This document shows, piece after piece, positions 1 through 6,643 of a stretch of 10,446 nt of DNA (the stretch's first letter is position 1; each line of letters opens with the position of its first letter). Source of the DNA: Planctomycetota bacterium (GTDB lineage: Bacteria > Planctomycetota > Planctomycetia > Gemmatales > Gemmataceae); NCBI GenBank assembly GCA_016200155.1, contig JACQFG010000110.1, positions 1 through 10,446 on the forward strand. The letters run 5' to 3'. Under the pieces are notes generated by a model that worked only from the letters and a program-made list of their open reading frames with translations, did no database searches and had not been told where the DNA came from. Position numbers and translations under genes: made by a program.

Positions 1-1
1 C

Positions 2-2197
2 GAGAAGATGGCGGGCGAGGACGTTCACGAGACGATCCAGGAACGCGTGATGTGCCTGAACGCCGACACCGGCGCGAAGGTCTGGCAGCACACCTTCCCC
101 GTCTTCCAGACCGACATCGTGACGTCGCGCCTCGGTTGGACCAACCTCGCCGCCGATCCCGCCACCGGCAACATCTATGCCCACGGCACCCAGGGCACCT
201 TCCTGTGCCTCGACGGCAAGAGCGGCAAGGTCATCTGGCAGAAATCGATGGGCGAAGAGTACGGCCGAGTGACCGGCTACGGCGGCCGCGTCACCAGCCC
301 GATCGTCGATGAGAACCTCGCCATCCTCGGCATGTGCAGCTCGAGCTGGGGCGATCAGACCAAGCCCGCCCACCGCTACGTCGCTTTCGACAAGAACACC
401 GGCGAAGTCGTCTGGTGGTCCGAACCGGCCGCCTTCAAGGGGACCTATTATTCCGCGCCGGTCATCGCGACCATCAACGGGCAGCGCCTGCTGATCTCCG
501 GCGGGTCCGACGGCAGCGTCTTCGCCCTCAAGGTCCGCACCGGCGAACCGGTCTGGCATTACGTCTTCAGCCGCAGCGCCATCAACAGCACCCCGGTCGT
601 CAATGGCAACTTCGTCTACATCGGCCATGGCGAGGAGAACGACAACCCGATCAACAATATCCAGGGCCGGGTGATCTGCGTCGACGCCTCGGAAGTCGTC
701 AACGGAGTGCCGAAGCTCGTCTGGAGCGTCGACGACATCCACGCCCGCTACGCCTCGCCGGTCTATCACGACGATCGGCTCTACATGCCCGACGACAGCG
801 GCAACCTCTACTGCCTCGATCCGAAGACCGGCGAGGAACTCTGGAAGTTCAAGTACGGCCAGGGCGAGACGCGCGGCAGCCCCGTGATCGCCGACGGCAA
901 GATCTACGTCGGTGAAGTGGCCTCGCGCTTCCATATCCTTGAACCGGGCCCGAAGAAGTGCAAACGCCTCGACAAGAAGTTCTTCGCCGGCGTCGGCGGC
1001 GTGGACGTCGAGCTCAACGGCACCCCCGCCATCGCCAACGGCCGCGTCTACTTCTCGACCAGCGACGAAATCTATTGCATCGGCACGAAGAACGGTCAGG
1101 CCGCCAAGATCGTGGACGCCGTGAATCCGGTCAAGCCTCCCGGTAAGATTGCTCACCTGCAGATTGTCCCCGCGGAGGTCGCCCTGCATTCGGGCGGCAG
1201 CGCCACCTTCAAGGCCCGCGCGTTTGACGCCGATGGCAATTTCATCAAGGAAGTAGTGGCCGACTGGTCGCTGCCGGAACCGAAGGCGCCCCCTGGCGCA
1301 AAGTCGAACCCGCCGGCGCTCAAGGGCGTGATCACGAAGGACGGCAAGCTGACGGTCGACGCCAAGATGCCGAGCCAGCAGAGCATCGTCGTCGCCAAGT
1401 TCGACGGTATCGCTGCTCGGGCTCGGGTTCGCGTGGTGCCGCAGATTCCGTACGTCAACGATTTCGAGAAGATCCCCGACGGCGCCGTCCCCGCCGGCTG
1501 GATCAACACGCAGGGCAAGTACCTCGTCAAGACGATCGACGGCAACAAGGTGCTCGCCAAGGTCAATGACAAGTTCAGTCCCCTCGCCTCGCGCGGCCAT
1601 GCGTATATCACCCTCCCGACTGCGAAGGACTACACCATCGAATGCGACGTCTACGGCACCCAGGTCATTGCCAAGAACGAGAAGGGCGACCCGATTGTTT
1701 GGAGCCCCGAAATGGGCGTCGGCGCCAACCGCTACACGCTGAGCATCGCCGGCGAAACGAAGAAGCTGCGCATCCAGTCGTGGGACGCGCTGCCGCGCAT
1801 CGATCGCACCGTCAAGTTCAACTGGATGCCGAACACGTGGTATCGTTTGAAACTGACGACCGAGATCGTTGACGGCAAGGGCATCATCCGCGGCAAGGCC
1901 TGGGCGCGCGGCCAAAAGGAGCCGGAGAAATGGACGCTCGAGGTGACCGATTCCCGGCCAATCGTCGAGGGCAGCGCGGCGCTCTACAGCTACGTGACGG
2001 GCAACTTCAACGACAAGCCAGGCACGGAGATCTACTTCGACAACCTGCGCATCGCGCCGAACAAGGCCCCTGCCGGCGCCGGCGGCGGCCGGAGCGCGAT
2101 CGAAGCAAGCTCCCCGGATTCGCTGTGCATCGTGGCGCCGTATCAGCCGATGAGCTTCGGGCCGCGGCTCACGTTGCTGGGCCGGCCGAGGCGGTGA
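2..2197 (+). CDS. PQQ-like beta-propeller protein with Ig-like and lectin-like C-terminal domains (5' partial)
   Basis: The frame is open from base 2, so the gene begins upstream; the ATG at 8 is internal and has no ribosome binding site. Residues counted from that ATG: repeated blade motifs ending in Trp, such as FLCLDGKSGKVIW (about 65-77), YVAFDKNTGEVVW (about 123-135), VFALKVRTGEPVW (about 172-184) and LYCLDPKTGEELW (about 266-278), mark a PQQ-binding-like (PQQ_2) beta-propeller. About 380-477 looks like a bacterial Ig-like domain (starting IAHLQIVPAEVALHSGG). About 480-685 looks like a concanavalin A-like or LamG-type fold ending in YFDNLRIAP. Such proteins are usually exported in planctomycetes; any signal peptide lies outside the window. 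No alcohol-dehydrogenase active-site motif was recognised, so PQQ binding or catalysis is not claimed. The last roughly 45 residues (GGGRS to LLGRPRR) do not resemble the domain before them and may be a fused or frameshifted tail. The stop is 1 nt from the next start. Confidence 0.88.
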   Translation, partial: EKMAGEDVHETIQERVMCLNADTGAKVWQHTFPVFQTDIVTSRLGWTNLAADPATGNIYAHGTQGTFLCLDGKSGKVIWQKSMGEEYGRVTGYGGRVTSPIVDENLAILGMCSSSWGDQTKPAHRYVAFDKNTGEVVWWSEPAAFKGTYYSAPVIATINGQRLLISGGSDGSVFALKVRTGEPVWHYVFSRSAINSTPVVNGNFVYIGHGEENDNPINNIQGRVICVDASEVVNGVPKLVWSVDDIHARYASPVYHDDRLYMPDDSGNLYCLDPKTGEELWKFKYGQGETRGSPVIADGKIYVGEVASRFHILEPGPKKCKRLDKKFFAGVGGVDVELNGTPAIANGRVYFSTSDEIYCIGTKNGQAAKIVDAVNPVKPPGKIAHLQIVPAEVALHSGGSATFKARAFDADGNFIKEVVADWSLPEPKAPPGAKSNPPALKGVITKDGKLTVDAKMPSQQSIVVAKFDGIAARARVRVVPQIPYVNDFEKIPDGAVPAGWINTQGKYLVKTIDGNKVLAKVNDKFSPLASRGHAYITLPTAKDYTIECDVYGTQVIAKNEKGDPIVWSPEMGVGANRYTLSIAGETKKLRIQSWDALPRIDRTVKFNWMPNTWYRLKLTTEIVDGKGIIRGKAWARGQKEPEKWTLEVTDSRPIVEGSAALYSYVTGNFNDKPGTEIYFDNLRIAPNKAPAGAGGGRSAIEASSPDSLCIVAPYQPMSFGPRLTLLGRPRR

Positions 2198-2198
2198 C

Positions 2199-3164
2199 AT
2201 GGAACGGTTCCGCTACGACCGCAGCAGCAAGTGGCTGATCGAGCACCACGGCGATCAAATCCTCCGCCTGGCCGGCATCGAGGACGTGATCGCCTGGAGA
2301 CCGTTGCCCGCGGAGATCGTACAGCCCCGGCAACTGCCCGACGGCCTGCTGGAGGCCGAGCGCCGCGGCTATCCCGGCAAGCATCTGTACCTGATCGAGA
2401 TCGAAACCTATGCGGACAGCTCGATCCGCGAGCAGATCATGGACGATCTGATGTTGATTTACCAGGCGCGGCGCGAGGTGCCCGAAACGGTATTGCTCGT
2501 GTTGCGGCCGAAAGGTCAGGCAGAGGTCCCGGGGCAGCACGAGGTCAAGAGTGTCAGCGGGCTAACGTCGATTGCGGCTCGCTGGCCGGCCGTGGAATTG
2601 TGGAAGCTGCCGGCCGAAGCGATGCTGGCGCTGCACGAGCCCGGCCTGGTTCCGTGGATCACGCTGATGCAATCGGCGAAACCGCCCGAAGAGTTGCTGC
2701 GCGAATGCAGGAGTGTCATCGACGAACGCGCCAGGCCGGAGGAGATGGGGAATCTGCTGGCGGTCGCTCAAGTTTTGGCGGGGCTTCGTTATAATAGCGC
2801 TTGGCTTTATGATATCTTTGGAGGCAAACAAGCCATGATCGAATCACCAATCCTGAAGGAAGTCATGGAGGAGGTCGAGGCCAAGGGCATGGCCACGGGT
2901 ATGGCCAAGGGTATGGCCAAGGGCATGGCCGAAGGCAAAGCCAAAGGCCTGGCCGAAGGCAAGGCCGAAGGCAAGGCCGAAGGCAAGGCCGAAGGCATGC
3001 AGCTATCCATCGAGCGCATCCTGAAAAGAAAATTCGGCAACGTCCCCGCAGACATCGTCGCCGCGTTGCAGAAGATCCAGGCAGATACCGAACTGGCTCG
3101 CTTGACGGATGCGGCGTTTTCTTGCACGGATCTGGAAGCGTTTCGAAAAGAACTCCCCAAGTGA
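2199..3164 (+). CDS. Rpn-family PD-(D/E)XK nuclease-like protein with tetrapeptide repeats (putative toxin)
   Basis: 321 residues, close to the usual length of about 300 for Rpn (recombination-promoting nuclease / transposase_31-like) proteins. The start at 2199 has GAGG 7 nt upstream. The N-terminal half matches a PD-(D/E)XK layout: D48 in LPDGLL, then E67 and E69 in YLIEIETYAD, followed by a helix with Q79. The usual lysine is replaced by Glu, as variant residues occur there in this superfamily. Residues about 208-218 (FGGKQAMIESP) lead into ten tetrapeptide repeats (228-267) and a C-terminal helical part (QLSIERILKRKFG onward). Rpn proteins are known as DNA endonucleases and, in enterobacteria, as antiphage toxins inhibited by their own separately translated C-terminal domain. 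Here the gene sits between beta-propeller genes, 1 nt after the upstream stop and 35 nt before the next start, and its Leu/Val codons are more mixed than theirs, so it is probably an accessory insertion. Family assignment is from motif recognition and is fairly firm; toxicity is inference. Confidence 0.8.
   Translation: MERFRYDRSSKWLIEHHGDQILRLAGIEDVIAWRPLPAEIVQPRQLPDGLLEAERRGYPGKHLYLIEIETYADSSIREQIMDDLMLIYQARREVPETVLLVLRPKGQAEVPGQHEVKSVSGLTSIAARWPAVELWKLPAEAMLALHEPGLVPWITLMQSAKPPEELLRECRSVIDERARPEEMGNLLAVAQVLAGLRYNSAWLYDIFGGKQAMIESPILKEVMEEVEAKGMATGMAKGMAKGMAEGKAKGLAEGKAEGKAEGKAEGMQLSIERILKRKFGNVPADIVAALQKIQADTELARLTDAAFSCTDLEAFRKELPK
2790..2824 (+). promoter_or_regulatory. Internal promoter-like box and Shine-Dalgarno inside the Rpn gene
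   Basis: TATAAT (2790-2795) is a perfect -10 hexamer and TATGAT (2808-2813) a second near match. GGAGG at 2820-2824 precedes the in-frame ATG at 2835. Bases 2781-2840 are 26/60 G+C, well below the surrounding coding sequence. No good -35 hexamer lies 16-18 nt upstream of either box, so the promoter call rests on the -10 and the AT-richness only. Confidence 0.35.
2835..3164 (+). CDS. Possible internal-start small protein (RpnS-like antitoxin), in frame within the Rpn gene
   Basis: An ATG in frame with the larger gene (its Met213) has a strong Shine-Dalgarno GGAGG at 2820-2824, 10 nt upstream, and a TATAAT box at 2790-2795. Translation from here gives 109 residues: MIESPILKEVMEEVEAKG, the ten tetrapeptide repeats, then a helical tail ending RKELPK. 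It would lack the nuclease core. In enterobacterial Rpn systems a separately translated C-terminal protein (RpnS), bearing four-residue repeats, binds and inhibits the full-length nuclease (RpnL). The size, position and repeat content here agree with that arrangement. Counter-argument: the same codons encode what I recall as a conserved GGK..MIESP protein segment, so the GGAGG could be incidental. No expression evidence is available from sequence alone. Confidence 0.42.
   Translation: MIESPILKEVMEEVEAKGMATGMAKGMAKGMAEGKAKGLAEGKAEGKAEGKAEGMQLSIERILKRKFGNVPADIVAALQKIQADTELARLTDAAFSCTDLEAFRKELPK
2880..2999 (+). repeat. Ten tandem 12-bp in-frame repeats (GCC-R/A-GGN-NNG type)
   Basis: Exactly ten 12-nt units encode the tetrapeptides AKGM, ATGM, AKGM, AKGM, AEGK, AKGL, AEGK, AEGK, AEGK, AEGM. 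Three adjacent units at 2952-2987 are identical (GCCGAAGGCAAG) and the others differ by one to a few bases. The block would form an alternating Ala/Gly and charged helix within the C-terminal part of the Rpn protein. Identical neighbouring units are prone to slippage, and any gain or loss of 12 bp keeps the reading frame. Confidence 0.95.
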
Positions 3165-3199
3165 ACTCGACGAACTTTCCTCGCATGGAGTAAATCGAC

Positions 3200-4894
3200 A
3201 TGACCGCATACCCTTCCCTCAATCGCTGGCTCGCCGCGGCTCTCACCGTCCTGCTCATCGGCGGCGCGATCGCCTTTTGGCTGACGCGCGGCGATATGCC
3301 CAACCCGATCGGCCCCAATCCCGCGGTCGCCGGGGAGCCCAAAGCTAGCGCCGACTGGGTCATGTACGGCGGCAGCCCCGCACGCAACATGGCCAACACC
3401 AGCGCCAAGGGCCTGCCCATCGAGTGGGACATCGACGCCAAGAAGCCCGTCAACATCAAATGGGTCGCCGACCTCGGCTCCAAGGCATACGGCGGACCGA
3501 CCATCGCCGGCGGACGCGTCTTCATCGGCACCAACAACCAGAAGCCTCGCGATCTCAAGCTCGTCAAGCCCAAGCTCGACAAGCAAGGCAAGCAGTTCGT
3601 CGACAAGAAAGGCAACCCGGTTTCCGAGCCGATCGATCTCGGTATCATCATGAGCTTCGAAGAAACAACCGGCAAGTTCCAGTGGCAGTCCACCTTCGAA
3701 AAGCTCCCTGGCGGGCAGGTCGTCGATTGGCCCTACGAGGGCATCTGCTCCAGCCCGCACGTCGAAGGCGAGCGCATGTACTTCGTCTCCAACCGCTGCG
3801 AGGTCGTCTGTGCCGACGTCAAGACCGGCAAGTCGCACTGGAAGCTCGACATGATCACGGAACTCGGCGTCTTTCCGCACAACATCTCCGACTGCTCGCC
3901 GCTCCTCGTCGGCGATGCCCTGTGGGTCGTCACCTCCAACGGCGTCAACGAGGATCACATCAATGTCCCCGCTCCCAAGGCGCCCAGCTTCATCAAGGTC
4001 GACAAGAGCAACGGCAAGGTCCTCTGGCAAGACAACACTCCGACCGCTGCCCTCCTCGAGGAAGCCAAGGGGGGCCTGGAAGACAAGAACTTCTTCAAAC
4101 GGCTCGTCAATCGCGGCCGGCTCATCCAGCACGGCCAGTGGGCCAACGCGGCCTACGGCGTCGTCAAAGGGCAGCCGCAGGTCATCTTCCCCGGCGGCGA
4201 CGGCTGGATCTACTCCTTCGACCCGCAAGGCAAGCTCATCTGGAAGTTCGATTGCAACCCGAAGGACGCCAAGTATGAGTTGCAGGGCAAAGGCACGCGC
4301 AACGACTTCATCGCGACGCCGGTCATCTACAAGGACCGCGTCTACATCGGCGTCGGCCAGGACCCCGAACACAACACCGGCGTCGGCCACCTGTGGTGCA
4401 TCGATATGACCAAGAAAGGCGACGTCTCTCCCGAACTCGTCACCGATGACAAGGTCTTCCCGCCCAAGACGAAGAAAAACCCGGACTCAGCCCTCGTCTG
4501 GCATTACGGCGGCATCATCACCGACCCCGACCTGCAGGACAAGCTGGGCCGCAACTACTACTTTGGCCGAACGATGTCGACCTGCGCCATCCACGAGGAC
4601 ATCGTCTATGCCTCCGACCTCTCCGGCGTACTGCACTGCCTCGACGCCAACACCGGCAAGGTCCACTGGGAATCCAACGCCGAGGCCCAGACGTGGAGTT
4701 CGCCCTACTATGCCGACGGCAAGGTCTATTTCGGCACCGACGCCAAGGCCGTCCATGTCTATCAGCACGGCACGAAGCTGAAGAAGCTCGCCGAGAACGA
4801 CATGGGCGGCAAGGTCCGCGCCACCCCGGTCGCCGCCAACGGCGTGCTTTATGTCATGACGGAGAACAAGCTGTACGCCATCCAGGCGAAGTAG
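3200..4894 (+). CDS. Membrane-anchored PQQ-like beta-propeller protein (paralog 1)
   Basis: 564 residues; start chosen at ATG 3200 with GGAG at 3187-3190. Residues about 10-28 (LAAALTVLLIGGAIAFWL) form one hydrophobic segment after a basic/polar start, either a signal anchor or an uncleaved signal peptide, so the protein probably faces the periplasm. The mature part opens with DWVMYGGSPARNMAN, a planctomycete propeller entry motif, and shows blade motifs such as SFEETTGKFQW, KSNGKVLW, SFDPQGKLIW and HCLDANTGKVHW. It closely parallels the gene at 5007-6632 (for example GTNN.KPRDLKL, IFPGGD, CNP, CLDI/M-TKKG, DSALVW) but has two insertions, near residues 120-145 and 280-305. Paired Cys residues are shared by the two paralogs and may form disulfides. 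The substrate is unknown; a scaffold or binding role is as likely as catalysis. Confidence 0.9.
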   Translation: MTAYPSLNRWLAAALTVLLIGGAIAFWLTRGDMPNPIGPNPAVAGEPKASADWVMYGGSPARNMANTSAKGLPIEWDIDAKKPVNIKWVADLGSKAYGGPTIAGGRVFIGTNNQKPRDLKLVKPKLDKQGKQFVDKKGNPVSEPIDLGIIMSFEETTGKFQWQSTFEKLPGGQVVDWPYEGICSSPHVEGERMYFVSNRCEVVCADVKTGKSHWKLDMITELGVFPHNISDCSPLLVGDALWVVTSNGVNEDHINVPAPKAPSFIKVDKSNGKVLWQDNTPTAALLEEAKGGLEDKNFFKRLVNRGRLIQHGQWANAAYGVVKGQPQVIFPGGDGWIYSFDPQGKLIWKFDCNPKDAKYELQGKGTRNDFIATPVIYKDRVYIGVGQDPEHNTGVGHLWCIDMTKKGDVSPELVTDDKVFPPKTKKNPDSALVWHYGGIITDPDLQDKLGRNYYFGRTMSTCAIHEDIVYASDLSGVLHCLDANTGKVHWESNAEAQTWSSPYYADGKVYFGTDAKAVHVYQHGTKLKKLAENDMGGKVRATPVAANGVLYVMTENKLYAIQAK

Positions 4895-4901
4895 CGATCC
4901 C

Positions 4902-4972
4902 GGCGAGCCGAGCCGCGTAAGCGGCCGGTTGAGGACCCGAATCAACCGGCCGCTTACGCGGCTCGGCTCGCC
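4902..4972. repeat. Perfect 31-bp inverted repeat with 9-nt loop (paired REP-like element)
   Basis: Arms at 4902-4932 and 4942-4972 are exactly complementary; the loop is GGACCCGAA. Each arm also contains its own small hairpin, GCCGC-GTAA-GCGGC (left copy 4912-4925), so the element can fold as one long stem or two short ones. There is no T tract after either arm, so it is not a standard intrinsic terminator. It lies 7 nt after the upstream stop and ends 34 nt before the start of the next paralog, and it fills most of the gap between the two genes. Confidence 0.93.
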
Positions 4973-5006
4973 ATTGACACAACCATCGTTTCCTACCGAG
5001 GACAAC

Positions 5007-6632
5007 ATGATGCAACGGATTCTCGCCGTATTTGCCACGGTTCTGCTGGCGTCGATTCCTTTTGGCTGGACGCAGAGCCCGATCTCCGACCAGGTCGAAC
5101 CGACCTGTCGGCGGCAACCCTCGTTTTCGCGTCCGGACAAGGAACCTATTTCCCTCGAAGCGCCCGTGGCGGCCAAAGCCGGCAAGACCGAGCCGTCCTC
5201 CTGGCCGACGTTCGCCGGCGGACCGACGCGCAACATGGTCAACCTCGTCGACAAGAACGTCCCGGTCACCTTCAGCATCGAGCCAGGCAAGGTCAAGAAC
5301 GTCAAGTGGACGACACGCCTGGGCAGCGTCAGCTACAGCGGGCCCATCGTCGCCGACGGCAAGATCTTCGTCGGCACCAACAACGCCAGGCCGCGCGATC
5401 TCAAGCTCAAGGACCCCAACAAGGCCGTCCTCATGGCCTTCAACGAGGCCGACGGCAAGTTCCTCTGGCAGCTCGTCCACGAAATGTCCGAGGCTTCCTC
5501 CTGGAAAAACTTCGGCCTCATCTCGACCCCCACCGTCGAAGGCAAACGCATCTACTACACCACGCCCGGCTGCATCGTCGTCTGTGCCGACACCGACGGC
5601 AAGGTCCAGTGGCAGTACGACATGATGAAAGAACTCAAGGTCTTCCCCCATCATTGCGCCGGCTCGTCTCCGCTCGTCGTCGACGATCTCCTCATGGTCG
5701 TCACCGGCAACGGCGTCGATGAAAACACCCACAAACTCGTCTCTCCCAAGGCCCCCAGCTTCGTCGCCTTCAACAAGAAGACCGGCAAGCTCGTCTGGCA
5801 ATCCAGCCTCCCCGGCGCCGACATCATCGAGGGACAGTGGTCCAACCCCAGCCTCGCCGTCGTCAACGGCAAAAAGCAAGTCATCTTCCCCGGCGGCGAT
5901 TGCGTGCTCTACGCCCTCGAACCCGAGACCGGCAGCCTCATCTGGAAATGCGATTGCAACCCGACCCGCAACAAGAAAGGCGGCGGCGACCGCAAGATCG
6001 ATAACTACATCGTCGCCAGCCCCGTCGTCGTCGGCGATCGCCTCTACGTCGGTCTCGGCCCCATGCCCGAGCACGATCATCGCGGCGACGTCAGCTATTT
6101 CCTCTGCCTCGACATCACCAAGAAAGGCAACGTCTCGCTGAAGAACTACGACGCCAAGGACGCCGCCAACAAGGACTCTGCCCTCGTCTGGTCCTTCGGC
6201 GGCCCGATCGTCCCCGCGCCGCCCTTGAAGGATCGCCAGGTCAACCTCGGCGTCATCTGCGCCACCGCGTCCGTCCACGACGGCCTGGTCTACCTCGCCG
6301 AGGAGGCCGGCTATCTGCACTGCCTCGACGCCAAGACCGGCATACGCTACTGGGTCCACGACTTCAAGGAAACCACCTGGAGTTCCGCCCTCTACGTCGA
6401 CGGCAAGGTCTACGTCTTCACCCAGGGAGGCGAGGTCTACGCCTTCGTCGCCGGCAAGGAACGCAAATGGTACCAGGACGGCAAGGTCTACGTCCCCAAC
6501 GGCACCAAGCAGGACGACAAGTCCTCCGCCAGCGTCGACGATAACCCGGTCAACAGCACCCCCGTCGTCGCCAACGGCGTGCTCTACATCAGCGCGAAAT
6601 CGACGCTGTATGCAATTGCAAATGGGAAGTAG
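5007..6632 (+). CDS. Secreted PQQ-like beta-propeller protein (paralog 2)
   Basis: 541 residues from ATG 5007; a second ATG follows at 5010, and GAGGA at 4998-5002 is better spaced (7 nt) for 5010. The TTG at 4929 would extend the frame but lies inside the inverted repeat and would put a non-signal sequence ahead of a good signal peptide, so it was not used. Residues 3-22 (QRILAVFATVLLASIPFGW) are a signal peptide. The propeller begins at SWPTFAGGPTRNMVN (about 65) and runs to the C terminus with blades including AFNEADGKFLW, AFNKKTGKLVW, ALEPETGSLIW and HCLDAKTGIRYW. It is a tandem paralog of the preceding gene and shorter by two loops. Codons are strongly C-ending. The next gene starts 11 nt after the stop, suggesting shared transcription. 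Function beyond an exported propeller is unknown. Confidence 0.9.
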   Translation: MMQRILAVFATVLLASIPFGWTQSPISDQVEPTCRRQPSFSRPDKEPISLEAPVAAKAGKTEPSSWPTFAGGPTRNMVNLVDKNVPVTFSIEPGKVKNVKWTTRLGSVSYSGPIVADGKIFVGTNNARPRDLKLKDPNKAVLMAFNEADGKFLWQLVHEMSEASSWKNFGLISTPTVEGKRIYYTTPGCIVVCADTDGKVQWQYDMMKELKVFPHHCAGSSPLVVDDLLMVVTGNGVDENTHKLVSPKAPSFVAFNKKTGKLVWQSSLPGADIIEGQWSNPSLAVVNGKKQVIFPGGDCVLYALEPETGSLIWKCDCNPTRNKKGGGDRKIDNYIVASPVVVGDRLYVGLGPMPEHDHRGDVSYFLCLDITKKGNVSLKNYDAKDAANKDSALVWSFGGPIVPAPPLKDRQVNLGVICATASVHDGLVYLAEEAGYLHCLDAKTGIRYWVHDFKETTWSSALYVDGKVYVFTQGGEVYAFVAGKERKWYQDGKVYVPNGTKQDDKSSASVDDNPVNSTPVVANGVLYISAKSTLYAIANGK

Positions 6633-6643
6633 GTGAGGCTCGC

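Noticed and set aside
2880..2999. CRISPR-like or minisatellite array
   Set aside because: Units are 12 bp with no spacers and stay in frame within a coding region, so they are a coding tandem repeat.
4902..4972. Intrinsic terminator
   Set aside because: The stem is perfect but no T tract follows on either strand, unlike the true terminator at 9717-9749.
4974..4979. Perfect TTGACA -35 hexamer before the second propeller paralog
   Set aside because: No -10-like hexamer occurs at 15-19 nt spacing, and that position is taken by the ribosome binding site; probably chance.
4929..5006. N-terminal extension of the second propeller paralog from TTG 4929
   Set aside because: It begins inside the 31-bp inverted repeat, has no Shine-Dalgarno sequence, and would bury a good signal peptide that starts at 5007/5010.
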